Below, piece by piece: positions 32,758-40,862 of a stretch of 64,000 bases of DNA. The first letter of the stretch is position 1. Each line of letters opens with the position of its first letter. The stretch covers positions 1 through 64,000 of the forward strand of contig CAJUNB010000002.1 of assembly GCA_910587635.1 (NCBI GenBank). Reading direction: 5' to 3'. Origin of the DNA: an uncultured Lachnospiraceae bacterium. Its GTDB lineage: Bacteria; Bacillota; Clostridia; Lachnospirales; Lachnospiraceae. The notes below the pieces were generated by a model. The model was not told the origin of the DNA, ran no database searches, and worked only from the letters and a program-made list of their open reading frames with translations. The position numbers and the translations under genes were made by a program.

Positions 32758-34275
32758 TTATGGCGTGGGCGTCGGTGTGGGAGGAACTTCCTTGTCCCGG
32801 CTGCCTGCCACATCACCGCAGCGGGAACACTGATATAACTCTTTCGCAGCATCAGTAGGGTCAGTTGTCCATCGGTAATTATGACCAAGTGCATTTATGG
32901 AGGTTTCTGAAATGGCGCCACAGGCACAGGTCCTGCGTCTTCTGCCAGGCTCTGTACAAGTAGGTTGTTTCATTATCCTCTCATTTTGATTATAATTGTG
33001 TACATGTACTTCCGGTAATTTGGCAATCGCCTGTGTTTCCTGCTTCTGGCACCGGGTACATGTTTTCGTCATGACCCCTTCTTCTTCTGAAGTAGCCGGT
33101 TTTGTTGTAACCCAGGAGCCCCATCTGTGCCCCAGAGCTTCCGGGACATTTTCGGTATAGCTGTTATCGCCCGCCGTACAGGTGTAAGTGGTGACGCCGG
33201 GGGATTCGCATGTAGCGGGCGTCGTAATGGCTGAATTGTAAGTATGGGTATGGGTAGTTCCGCCAGGAGTGCTGCCATTATTACCGCCGTTATTACTGCC
33301 GCTGTTACCGCCGTTATTACCGCCGTTATTACCGCCGCTGTTACTGCCGTTATTAGTATTGTTATTTGAACTGCTTCCGGATTTGTTTTTCGTCTGTGTT
33401 TCGTTGCAATTTTTACAGGTTCTTGTCTGTGTACCGGAGCTGTCGGTAGTCCAGGAACTCCATCTGTGGTCATAGTGGAGTGTCTCGGAAGAAATAACCG
33501 CATCACACAGATTGCAGACGGTTTCTATCTTGCCCGGATTTGCACAGTTTCCTTCCGTCCTTACAGTCTTACGGCTTGGATGGTTTGTGGCAGGGATACT
33601 TGTCTTAAAGGTACTGCCACATGTGGCGCAGGTATAAGTTTTTTCCCCTTTTTCTGTACAGGAAGCTTCTTCAGTAATTTCATAAGTATAAGAATGCTTA
33701 TGATTGTCTGTGGAATCTGAGTTTGTATTTGAAGTGGAAGTGGAAACAGGCGTTGCAGGTGTCAACATAGGAATCGTTTCTTCTTCCAGCGTTCTGCCGC
33801 AAGTAGTACAGGATCTCTGTCGCAGTCCTGTCTGAGAGGTTGTAGCTGTTCTTACAGTTACCCAGTTACCCGCAGTATGGTCCAGTGCAGGGATGGCATC
33901 TACATAAAAATCACCACAATAGCATGTATATCGGACTTCTCCCGTCTCTGTACATGTGGCGGGTTTTAAAACTGTACTTGTATAAGTATGCTCATGGCCA
34001 TTTTCAGCAGAAAAAACAGACTCAGGCGTATCACCGGTGATATAGGAATCCACATCTTCGGTAGATTCTGTCTCTTCCGTTTCGCTTTCCGTTTCCGGCT
34101 CTGTCTCTACATACGTCTCGTCCGGTTCCATATCGGTACCAGTCTGCTCAACGGCAGCGACTTCCTCATCCTGAGGCTTTACTGCATTATAATAGATGAT
34201 AATACCTGTTCCGATGACGGCAATGATACCAAGAGCAATCAGAACACTTTGTAAACCTTTTAATATTGCGCCCAT
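32758..34275 (-). CDS. Membrane-anchored Cys/His-repeat surface protein
   Basis: A 505-residue protein with an N-terminal membrane segment (about 8-30), a Glu/Thr-rich acidic stretch, then about nine alternating modules. The long type reads H-x-Y...ATC-x-E-x-G...YTC-x-x-CG...IPA-x-x-H; the short type has a single C-x-x-C. A low-complexity Asn/Gly/Ser spacer (about 305-345) separates the first five modules from the rest, and the C-terminus is a PTPTPTP tail. The paired CxxC and His suggest zinc-ribbon-like or disulfide-bonded folds outside the cell. No sortase motif. GGAGAAC precedes the ATG. Function unknown; such repeats are common in Lachnospiraceae surface proteins. Confidence 0.8.
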   Translation of the reverse strand: MGAILKGLQSVLIALGIIAVIGTGIIIYYNAVKPQDEEVAAVEQTGTDMEPDETYVETEPETESETEETESTEDVDSYITGDTPESVFSAENGHEHTYTSTVLKPATCTETGEVRYTCYCGDFYVDAIPALDHTAGNWVTVRTATTSQTGLRQRSCTTCGRTLEEETIPMLTPATPVSTSTSNTNSDSTDNHKHSYTYEITEEASCTEKGEKTYTCATCGSTFKTSIPATNHPSRKTVRTEGNCANPGKIETVCNLCDAVISSETLHYDHRWSSWTTDSSGTQTRTCKNCNETQTKNKSGSSSNNNTNNGSNSGGNNGGNNGGNSGSNNGGNNGSTPGGTTHTHTYNSAITTPATCESPGVTTYTCTAGDNSYTENVPEALGHRWGSWVTTKPATSEEEGVMTKTCTRCQKQETQAIAKLPEVHVHNYNQNERIMKQPTCTEPGRRRRTCACGAISETSINALGHNYRWTTDPTDAAKELYQCSRCGDVAGSRDKEVPPTPTPTP

Positions 34276-34397
34276 AGTAGTTCTCCTTATTTGATAAAGC
34301 TATTATATATCATTTCGGCAAAAAATGAAATATTTTAATAAAAAATTCAAACAAAAAGAATTGCAGTGGAGAAAGAAAAACGATAAAATCAAATATT

Positions 34398-34931
34398 ATG
34401 AAATATGTAGGACTGTTTATAAAAAAATTATTGCGTTATCTATTGAAGCCACTTTCTTTTCTGCCGGCGATTGCAGTGATGTATCTGATCTTTCATTTTT
34501 CGGCCCAGGATGGAGCCAGTTCAGCCATGCTCAGTCGTAAAGTCAGCTACAAAGCAGTGACGGTGGCTGACAGAATACTGGAAAAGGACTGGAGTGATAC
34601 ACAGATAGAGGCTTATACGGAGCAGATTCACTATTATGTACGTAAGACAGCTCATGTGACAGAATATTTTGTACTTGCCGTCACAGTGGCGTTTCCTCTG
34701 TATGTATACGGAATCCGAGGTCTCTGGCTTGTATTTCTGGCGGGAGCATTCTGCGTTTCCTTCGCAGGACTGGATGAATATCACCAGTCTTTTGTGTCGG
34801 GACGGGGAGCCTCTGTCCGTGATGTGATGATAGACAGCATCGGTGTTCTGCCAGGGATTTTCCTTGTCAGGATTACAGGATTTATCGGAAGAAAGACGAT
34901 ATTCAGGCCTCTGGCACTGCGGAAAAAATAA
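34398..34931 (+). CDS. VanZ-like membrane protein
   Basis: A 177-residue VanZ family protein with four hydrophobic segments and the family motifs FHFSAQDG, RKTAHVTEYFVLA and DEYHQSFVSGRGASVRDVMIDSIG. VanZ of Tn1546 adds low-level teicoplanin resistance; the role of chromosomal homologues is unclear and no other van gene is here. The ribosome binding site is weak. Divergent from the surface-protein gene. Confidence 0.85.
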   Translation: MKYVGLFIKKLLRYLLKPLSFLPAIAVMYLIFHFSAQDGASSAMLSRKVSYKAVTVADRILEKDWSDTQIEAYTEQIHYYVRKTAHVTEYFVLAVTVAFPLYVYGIRGLWLVFLAGAFCVSFAGLDEYHQSFVSGRGASVRDVMIDSIGVLPGIFLVRITGFIGRKTIFRPLALRKK

Positions 34932-35092
34932 ACCGATTTTTGGTATTGCCTGCAAATAGATAAGGAAACTGGGAATTGTTGGCATTCTGGACCTGGAATA
35001 TCAGAAAGAAAGATTGCAGAAAATAAAACGAAAAACAGACAGGCTGTCAGATATTGGAGAATATATAGCCGGGGCAGGACACAGGGACGCAT

Positions 35093-36220
35093 ATGGGCAA
35101 TATTATTGACTACATAGAACAATATGGAGGGTATTCTTTCTCTGAGCGACCTTTTTCTGACGAAGACAGTCTCGTGTTTGCGCAATTTGCCTATTTGAAG
35201 ATGGGAAATATCGTACCGGCATTTTGGGGAGAAGAGAACTGGGTTACACTGGGAGAAATGAACCGCGCCGAAGGGAAGGAAGAGATGTTTGCAGACCTGT
35301 TTTTCCCGGAGGAGAATCGTATTTTGTTTGAGAAAATGAGAAAAAGCCTGCGGTTTCAGACAGTGAGAGTCTGCGGTTATATAAATCGGATTGACTCCCG
35401 GAAGTCTCTTCAGTTTTCTGCTGTCACTTATCTGCTGGAAGATGGCCTGGCCTATATTGCTTTTCGGGGAACGGATGAGAATCTGGCAGGATGGAAAGAA
35501 GATTTCAGGATGGCATATATGTCTCCCGTGGAAAGTCAGTTACTGAGTGTAGAGTATCTGAACAGGGCCGGTCATGCTGTTGGCAGCCGGTTGCTGGTGG
35601 GCGGACATTCCAAAGGCGGCAATCTGGCGATCTATGCATCCATGTACTGTGAAGATTCCGTCAGGAAGAGGATTCAATGGATCTATAATATGGACGGCCC
35701 CGGGTTTCATCCGGAAATCCAAAGCAGCAGTGATTATGGTAAGATCGCAGACAGGATCAGAAAGATCATTCCTCACTCTTCGCTGATCGGTATGCTGCTG
35801 GAAAATACCCGGGCGTATGAAGTGGTAGAGAGCAGCAGTTTCGGGATGCTGCAGCACAATCCTTTTACCTGGCTCATAAAAGAGGGAAAATTTGTCACGG
35901 TGGAAGATATTTATAAGAGTCGGAAGGCGGCAATGGAAATCGTGAACAGGTGGATCATTTCTCTGACGGAAGAAGAGATCGGAATTTTTGTAGAAGAGTT
36001 GTTTGCCGTACTGGAGGCGTCGGAGATGGAGACGGTGCAGGAGCTTCCTGAAAAATGGAGACAAATACTGGGACACCTGGTGGAAGCCATTCGATGTGCA
36101 CAGCCGGAGACAAAAAAAGAATTTGGCATCATGTTTCGGGCGTTTACGTCATCGGCCAGGGAAGTTCTCATGCATCGGCATACTCTCGGCGGACAAGGGC
36201 ACACACGCCCTGAACCATGA
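35093..36220 (+). CDS. Mbeg1-like (DUF2974) alpha/beta hydrolase
   Basis: A 375-residue cytosolic protein with a lipase-like alpha/beta hydrolase core (about 25-290). The nucleophile elbow is GGHSKGGNLA (Ser in GHSKGG), the oxyanion region YIAFRGTDENLAGWKED, and an Asp candidate is in IYNMDGPGF. This is the DUF2974/Mbeg1-like family common in Clostridia; natural substrates are unknown but ester or lipid hydrolysis is expected. AGGGAC precedes the ATG; a strong terminator follows. Confidence 0.85.
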   Translation: MGNIIDYIEQYGGYSFSERPFSDEDSLVFAQFAYLKMGNIVPAFWGEENWVTLGEMNRAEGKEEMFADLFFPEENRILFEKMRKSLRFQTVRVCGYINRIDSRKSLQFSAVTYLLEDGLAYIAFRGTDENLAGWKEDFRMAYMSPVESQLLSVEYLNRAGHAVGSRLLVGGHSKGGNLAIYASMYCEDSVRKRIQWIYNMDGPGFHPEIQSSSDYGKIADRIRKIIPHSSLIGMLLENTRAYEVVESSSFGMLQHNPFTWLIKEGKFVTVEDIYKSRKAAMEIVNRWIISLTEEEIGIFVEELFAVLEASEMETVQELPEKWRQILGHLVEAIRCAQPETKKEFGIMFRAFTSSAREVLMHRHTLGGQGHTRPEP

Positions 36221-36311
36221 TATTTCGGTAATTTTCTGCGTTGTCCTCAATCAGATATATGTCCTGTTGATGCTTTGCCAATTTCGTCGGTATTGGGATG
36301 GTGTGCAGCCG

Positions 36312-36362
36312 GTATCTCCCCGGATAAATGCAAGAAATATTCCGGGGAAGGTACTTTTTTGC
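36312..36362 (+). terminator. Terminator of the Mbeg1-like gene
   Basis: GTATCTCCCCGGA and TCCGGGGAAGGTAC pair with one bulged A, followed by six T. Confidence 0.85.
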
Positions 36363-36412
36363 CCGATAAAAATATAACTATAGATATTGATATAAAGAAA
36401 TGAGGGAGTACA

Positions 36413-37456
36413 TTGGATATCTCATTGAAAAACTGGCAAACTGCATACAGTATTCTGGGAGAGACACCGGCGGTAGACATGCATCTGGACTTGCCGGGAG
36501 AGCTGCTATTTCGGCATCAACAGGGAGAAATGGAAGTCATCAGGAAGAGATATCTGCCTGACTGGAAACGGGCCGGTATCCGTCTTGTGGGGGCGTCTGT
36601 TTATGTGGAAGATATATATTTACCGGAAGCGGGACTGCGCAATGCTCTGATGCAGATACAGGCGTTAAAAGAGGAGCTGCGGAAACTGGAGGGACAGGTG
36701 CTTCTGATTCGCAGCAAGGCGGATCTGGACAGAGTCGTTTCCGGGACTCTGATAGGAATTATACTGTATCTGGAAGGGATGGATTTTCTGGGAACAGATA
36801 TCGGCCTTTTGGAGATGTTTTCAGAGCTGGGAGTATCGGGAGCTTCCCTTGTCTGGAGTAGACGAAATATACTTGCCTGTGGGTGCTGCAGGGCATCTGA
36901 AGTCAGAGAAATGCGGGGCGGTATTACGGAAACAGGCAGAGCCGCCATACAGAAGATGAAAGAGCTCCATATGTTTCTGGATATCAGCCATCTAAATGAC
37001 GATGGGATACAGGATGCTTTTTTGGAAGAAGGGATTGCCATCCTTGCTACTCATTCCAATGCACGAACAGTACATAACCATTATCGGAATCTGACAGACG
37101 AGCAGATAGTGAAGCTGGCAGAAAGAGGGGGTATCATAGGACTCAATGGATGCAGTATGCTGGCCGGCTCTCATGAGAACGGCAGACATCTGGAAATGCT
37201 GTGTGCCCAGAGCAGATATCTGATGCGGCAGGCGGGGCCGGAGCATGTCTGTCTGGGATTGGATTTGTGTTACAGCTATGAGATGGCAAGAAGAGAACTG
37301 GATATGAATGGCGGGCAGGGAAACGATTGTCTGGCAGGCCATAAGGAACTGGTATTTTTACTGGCGGCATTTCTGGAATCGGGAATGGAAGTGGAGCAGG
37401 TAAAGAAAATACTGGGAGAAAATGCCATTACTTTTCTGAGGCGGATTTTACAGTAG
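36413..37456 (+). CDS. Membrane-dipeptidase family (M19) peptidase
   Basis: A 347-residue zinc dipeptidase of the renal-dipeptidase family. Metal sites are visible: HLD after VDM (first His/Asp), bridging Glu in LEGMD, then DISHLND and ATHSNAR with the later His residues, and CLGLDL with the final Asp. Members split dipeptides, including D-amino-acid and dehydro forms. The start is a TTG behind GAGGGAG; no ATG in frame keeps the metal-binding N-terminus. Monocistronic. Confidence 0.85.
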   Translation: MDISLKNWQTAYSILGETPAVDMHLDLPGELLFRHQQGEMEVIRKRYLPDWKRAGIRLVGASVYVEDIYLPEAGLRNALMQIQALKEELRKLEGQVLLIRSKADLDRVVSGTLIGIILYLEGMDFLGTDIGLLEMFSELGVSGASLVWSRRNILACGCCRASEVREMRGGITETGRAAIQKMKELHMFLDISHLNDDGIQDAFLEEGIAILATHSNARTVHNHYRNLTDEQIVKLAERGGIIGLNGCSMLAGSHENGRHLEMLCAQSRYLMRQAGPEHVCLGLDLCYSYEMARRELDMNGGQGNDCLAGHKELVFLLAAFLESGMEVEQVKKILGENAITFLRRILQ

Positions 37457-37598
37457 ATTTCCCTATTTTTTTCTGAACCTAGAAAAAATTGGAAAACTTA
37501 AAAAATCCGTAAGATCTTGCCATAAAAGGAAAAATATGAGATACTGGAGGCATCGCAGGACAAAAGCTGTATGAAGCTGGCAGGACGGAGGAGAACGG

Positions 37599-38354
37599 GT
37601 GACGAGTGGACGGATTCATAAAATGATGGCACTGTTTTTCTGTACAGGGATGTTGTGTCTGTTTCCTGTACTGACGGTAAGGGCTGAGGAAATCCAGAGC
37701 GATTCCAGGGCAATTGTCGCTTATACAGAAGATTATACGATGGGGACAGTTTCCTCTCTCTGTAACGGCGTCTCTTTCCAGAATTGTATTTATGCGTCCA
37801 ACTATGATAGTATCGTAGTTGGCGCCTATCCTAACAGCGGGTATTCTTTTGCCTATTTTACGGACAATGGTGTGATTGTGACAAAAAGTGCCTATTACTC
37901 TTTCAATCCTGGGTACTATGACCATACGGTCGTGGCGCATTTTGTGAAGCGAGGTGACAATGATGATGACGATGTACCCCGTGTGAACTGGGCGAACAGT
38001 GCCTGTGTATTTGCACCGGGATATAAGATCGATGCCATCAGCATTACAACGGACCAGGTGGTACAGGGAAAGCAGTGCAGAGAGGCCTTTGACAGTGTGA
38101 AAGGGGATTATCAGTATATCGGTATGTACAATATTTCTTTTGCCCATGCGGGGAAACCATTGGAGAAATTAGATCACAGTGTGCAGCTTTTATTTGATAT
38201 CCCGGCGCAGTTCCAAAAGAGCGGAAGGCAGTTCATGATGCTGCGTGTCTACAAGGGTGAGGCAGTGGCGCTGGAAAACCTGGATGACAGGGGAAATAAG
38301 GTGCAATTTGAGACGGATTGTACAGCGGCATACGCACTTGTGTACAAAGATTGA
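37599..38354 (+). CDS. Secreted protein of unknown function
   Basis: A 251-residue exported protein. Residues 1-29 form a signal peptide (hydrophobic FFCTGMLCLFPVLTV, cleavage after RAE region). The mature part is rich in Tyr, Asp and beta-prone stretches, with an acidic GDNDDDD loop near residue 120 that could bind calcium. I recognise no domain. The start is a GTG preceded by GGAGGAG. It stands alone before the tRNA-Leu pair. Confidence 0.65.
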   Translation: MTSGRIHKMMALFFCTGMLCLFPVLTVRAEEIQSDSRAIVAYTEDYTMGTVSSLCNGVSFQNCIYASNYDSIVVGAYPNSGYSFAYFTDNGVIVTKSAYYSFNPGYYDHTVVAHFVKRGDNDDDDVPRVNWANSACVFAPGYKIDAISITTDQVVQGKQCREAFDSVKGDYQYIGMYNISFAHAGKPLEKLDHSVQLLFDIPAQFQKSGRQFMMLRVYKGEAVALENLDDRGNKVQFETDCTAAYALVYKD

Positions 38355-38373
38355 CAAATTTTTGATTTTCGTA

Positions 38374-38402
38374 TTGACTTTATACGAATATAGTGATATT
38401 AT
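38374..38402 (+). promoter_or_regulatory. Promoter of the tRNA-Leu pair
   Basis: TTGACT (38374-38379) and TATTAT (38397-38402), 17 bases apart, 19 bases before the first tRNA. Confidence 0.75.
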
Positions 38403-38421
38403 ACTACTCGCGGCACGACTT

Positions 38422-38505
38422 GCGGGAGTGCTGGAATTGGCAGACAGGCAAGACTAAGGATCTTGTGTCTGTATAGACGTGTGGGTTCAAGTCCCATCTC
38501 CCGCA
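38422..38505 (+). tRNA. tRNA-Leu (anticodon AAG)
   Basis: 84 bases, acceptor GCGGGAG/CTCCCGC plus A, anticodon stem CAAGA/TCTTG with loop CTAAGGA giving AAG, and a long variable arm (GTCTGTATAGAC). Confidence 0.93.
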
Positions 38506-38511
38506 CGATGG

Positions 38512-38596
38512 GCAGGAATGGCGGAATTGGCAGACGCGCACGGTTCAGGTCCGTGTGAGCATTGCGCTCATGAGGGTTCAAGTCCCTTTTCCTGCA
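38512..38596 (+). tRNA. tRNA-Leu (anticodon CAG)
   Basis: 85 bases, acceptor GCAGGAA/TTCCTGC plus A, anticodon stem CACGG/CCGTG with loop TTCAGGT giving CAG, and variable arm TGAGCATTGCGCTCA. Six bases after the previous tRNA. Confidence 0.95.
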
Positions 38597-38601
38597 CTGG
38601 C

Positions 38602-38637
38602 ATCCCCTGTATCTGGAAGGATACAGGGGATATTTTT
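38602..38637 (+). terminator. Terminator of the tRNA-Leu pair
   Basis: ATCCCCTGTATC and GATACAGGGGAT form a 12-base-pair stem, followed by ATTTTT. Confidence 0.9.
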
Positions 38638-38678
38638 GTTCTATAGGAAATTGTTCTACAATTTCCTGTAGAACAAAA
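38634..38678. repeat. GTTCTATAGGAAATTG inverted repeat
   Basis: GTTCTATAGGAAATTG (38638-38653) and CAATTTCCTGTAGAAC (38659-38674) pair at all 16 positions around five bases, and flanking T and A runs extend the stem. It shares the TTGTTCTATA and ATTTCC blocks with the inverted repeat at 4505-4548. Confidence 0.6.
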
Positions 38679-38780
38679 CATGAATGGGCAGGTCGCAGAG
38701 AGGAAGGTTGTACTAAAGCGCACTGCTTGGGCACGGCAACTTCGTAAACGTGATTCTTTTTGAAAATACTCTAAACTTTC

Positions 38781-38808
38781 TTGAAAATTAGCCGATAAAT
38801 TGTATAAT
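38781..38808 (+). promoter_or_regulatory. Promoter of the gene at 38867
   Basis: TTGAAA and a perfect TATAAT separated by 16 bases, 58 bases before the start codon. Confidence 0.65.
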
Positions 38809-38866
38809 AAAGGTAACTGGACGAAACGGCAAGGATGCTGATCATTGATCAAAGGAGTGAGAACGT

Positions 38867-39622
38867 ATGAATTTATGGAATTCTGGATTTTTATTTAATG
38901 GTGGCGCTTCCTCTTCTTCCAACGGTATTTATTCACTGTTGTCTGAGTATAATAATATTCGAAGCGGCGCTTATTACAAGGTAGTAAAGGCCTATTACGC
39001 AAAACAGAGTGGTACGGATACAAAGACGGATACGAAGAACAGTACGGGTACGACGAGCAAAAAGACAGAGGCAGAACAGGCATACTCAGGTGTGCAGTCC
39101 AGTGCGAAGGCGCTGATCTCTTCGGCAGATAAACTGATTGCAACTGGGAAAAATTCTCTTTTCGAACTGAAGGATATTGAGACAAAGGATGAGAACGGAC
39201 AGGAGATTACAAAGAAGGGGTATGATACCGATGCCATTTATAATGCAGTAAAGGGCTTTGTGGATAATTATAATACCCTTATGAGTGCAGCATCTTCCTC
39301 CGGCTCTTCTACGATACAGAATCAGGCGACGAGTATGGCGAATAATACAAAGGCCTATGAGAAACTTTTGAGTAAGGTAGGTATTACGATCGGTGCCAAT
39401 CATAAACTGAGTATTGATCAGGCGACATTTAAGGCAGCGGATATGACTACTGTCAAAACGCTGTTCAACGGAAATGCCTCTTTTGCTTACAGTGCCTCTT
39501 CCAAAGCTTCTCTCATCAGTTTTTCGGCGAATTCAGAGGCAAATAAAAAGTCTATGTATACGAATAATGGCACATATAATAATGCCTATTCTTCAGGAAG
39601 CTTTATGAACAGTATTTTCTAG
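38867..39622 (+). CDS. Uncharacterised Ser/Thr/Ala-rich protein, weakly like hook-associated (FliD) C-termini
   Basis: A 251-residue protein without signal peptide or membrane segment, rich in Ser, Thr, Asn and Ala. The stretch VDNYNTLMSAASSSG, then LLSKVGITIGANHKLSIDQATFKAADM and VKTLFNGNASFA, resembles the D1/C-terminal part of flagellar cap proteins (YN-L...L-IDE--F), but no flagellar gene is nearby and the length is half of FliD. AAAGGAG precedes the ATG and a good promoter lies upstream. A structural or exported filament-like role is only a guess. Confidence 0.6.
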   Translation: MNLWNSGFLFNGGASSSSNGIYSLLSEYNNIRSGAYYKVVKAYYAKQSGTDTKTDTKNSTGTTSKKTEAEQAYSGVQSSAKALISSADKLIATGKNSLFELKDIETKDENGQEITKKGYDTDAIYNAVKGFVDNYNTLMSAASSSGSSTIQNQATSMANNTKAYEKLLSKVGITIGANHKLSIDQATFKAADMTTVKTLFNGNASFAYSASSKASLISFSANSEANKKSMYTNNGTYNNAYSSGSFMNSIF

Positions 39623-39653
39623 TTTTTGACAGAATCATAATGATAAGGGAAAT

Positions 39654-39689
39654 GTGAGGTTGTGTGACAGATGCAGCCTCACTTTTTTT
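39654..39689 (+). terminator. Terminator of the gene at 38867
   Basis: GTGAGG-T-TG and CA-G-CCTCAC form the stem, followed by seven T. Confidence 0.8.
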
Positions 39690-39808
39690 CTATACCAGTC
39701 CGTTTGCGCGGCGAATCGCATAAAAGAGATTCTTTTTTGTACGCGGGTTTTAAAATAAAAAAAGGAAATGGGGATTGCGTGCAGAATAATGAAGTGGAGG
39801 GAAAGAAA

Positions 39809-40813
39809 ATGACGATTCGGGAAAGTCTGGAACTCCGGGAAAAGGAATATTTAAGTCCTTATGCTGCATTCAGCATGGATTCCAGGGGACGAAGGAGAAT
39901 GGAGGAACCCTGCGATATCCGTCCGGTCTTCCAGAGGGACAGAGACAGGATTTTACATAGTAAATCGTTCAGGCGTCTGAAAGACAAAACCCAGGTATTT
40001 CTGACACCGGAAGGGGACCATTATCGGACGAGACTGACGCATACACTGGAAGTATCTCAGAATGCCAGGACGATTGCAAAGGCACTCCGGCTCAATGAAG
40101 ATCTGGTGGAGGCCATTGCACTGGGGCACGATCTGGGGCATACTCCCTTTGGCCATGCCGGAGAAAGGGCACTGGAAGAAGTATGTCCTTATGGTTTCTG
40201 CCACAGCGAACAGAGTGTCCGTACCGTCGATATACTGGAAAAGGACGGACAGGGGCTGAATCTGACTTTTGAGGTGAGGGATGGGATTCAGAATCATCAG
40301 ACAAACGGGAATCCCGGCACGCTGGAAGGGAAGATTGTCCGTATCTCCGACAAGATTGCCTATATCCATCATGATATGGACGATGCCATTCGGGCTGGTA
40401 TTTTAAAAGAGTCGGATATTCCGAAAGAGATAGCCGATGTGATTGGCAATACGCTTGGCAGTCGGCTGGATCACTTTATTCATGATCTGGTAACGACGAG
40501 TACGAAACAGAACGATATCTGTATGTCTGTACCGGTAGCGGAAGCGATGAAAAAGCTGAGGACATTTCTATTTGAACATCTATATACGAACCCTGTTGCC
40601 AAAGGAGAAGAAGAAAAGGCAGAGGGACTGATCAAGACGTTATATGAATACTATGGGAAACATATGGAATTGCTGCCCGTGGATTACCATCGTCTGATGG
40701 ACAGGGGAGAGCCAAAGGAAAAAGTGCTCTGTGATTATATCGGGGCCATGACAGACCGTTTCGCCATAGCCAAATACGAAGAAATCTACATACCGAAATG
40801 CTGGCACGGCTGA
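39809..40813 (+). CDS. dgt: Deoxyguanosinetriphosphate triphosphohydrolase-like HD protein
   Basis: A 334-residue HD-domain phosphohydrolase of the dGTPase family. The HD motif is visible as RTRLTHTLEV (first His), LGHDLGHTPFGHAGE (HD) and later ISDKIAYIHHDMDDA (last Asp). It probably hydrolyses dNTPs to nucleoside and tripolyphosphate. The ATG at 39809 follows GGAGGGA; longer in-frame readings start inside the preceding terminator. First gene of the dgt-dnaG-rpoD-trmK-nif3 run. Confidence 0.9.
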   Translation: MTIRESLELREKEYLSPYAAFSMDSRGRRRMEEPCDIRPVFQRDRDRILHSKSFRRLKDKTQVFLTPEGDHYRTRLTHTLEVSQNARTIAKALRLNEDLVEAIALGHDLGHTPFGHAGERALEEVCPYGFCHSEQSVRTVDILEKDGQGLNLTFEVRDGIQNHQTNGNPGTLEGKIVRISDKIAYIHHDMDDAIRAGILKESDIPKEIADVIGNTLGSRLDHFIHDLVTTSTKQNDICMSVPVAEAMKKLRTFLFEHLYTNPVAKGEEEKAEGLIKTLYEYYGKHMELLPVDYHRLMDRGEPKEKVLCDYIGAMTDRFAIAKYEEIYIPKCWHG

Positions 40814-40862
40814 TTTGGTGCAGGGAAAGTGACGGTTGCACCAGGAAGGGAATGGCAGGCGG

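Noticed and set aside
33240..33370. Short-period repeat (CCGTTATTACCGCC units) that could look like a CRISPR or minisatellite
   Set aside because: It encodes the Asn/Gly/Ser spacer of the surface protein; the units have no unique spacers.
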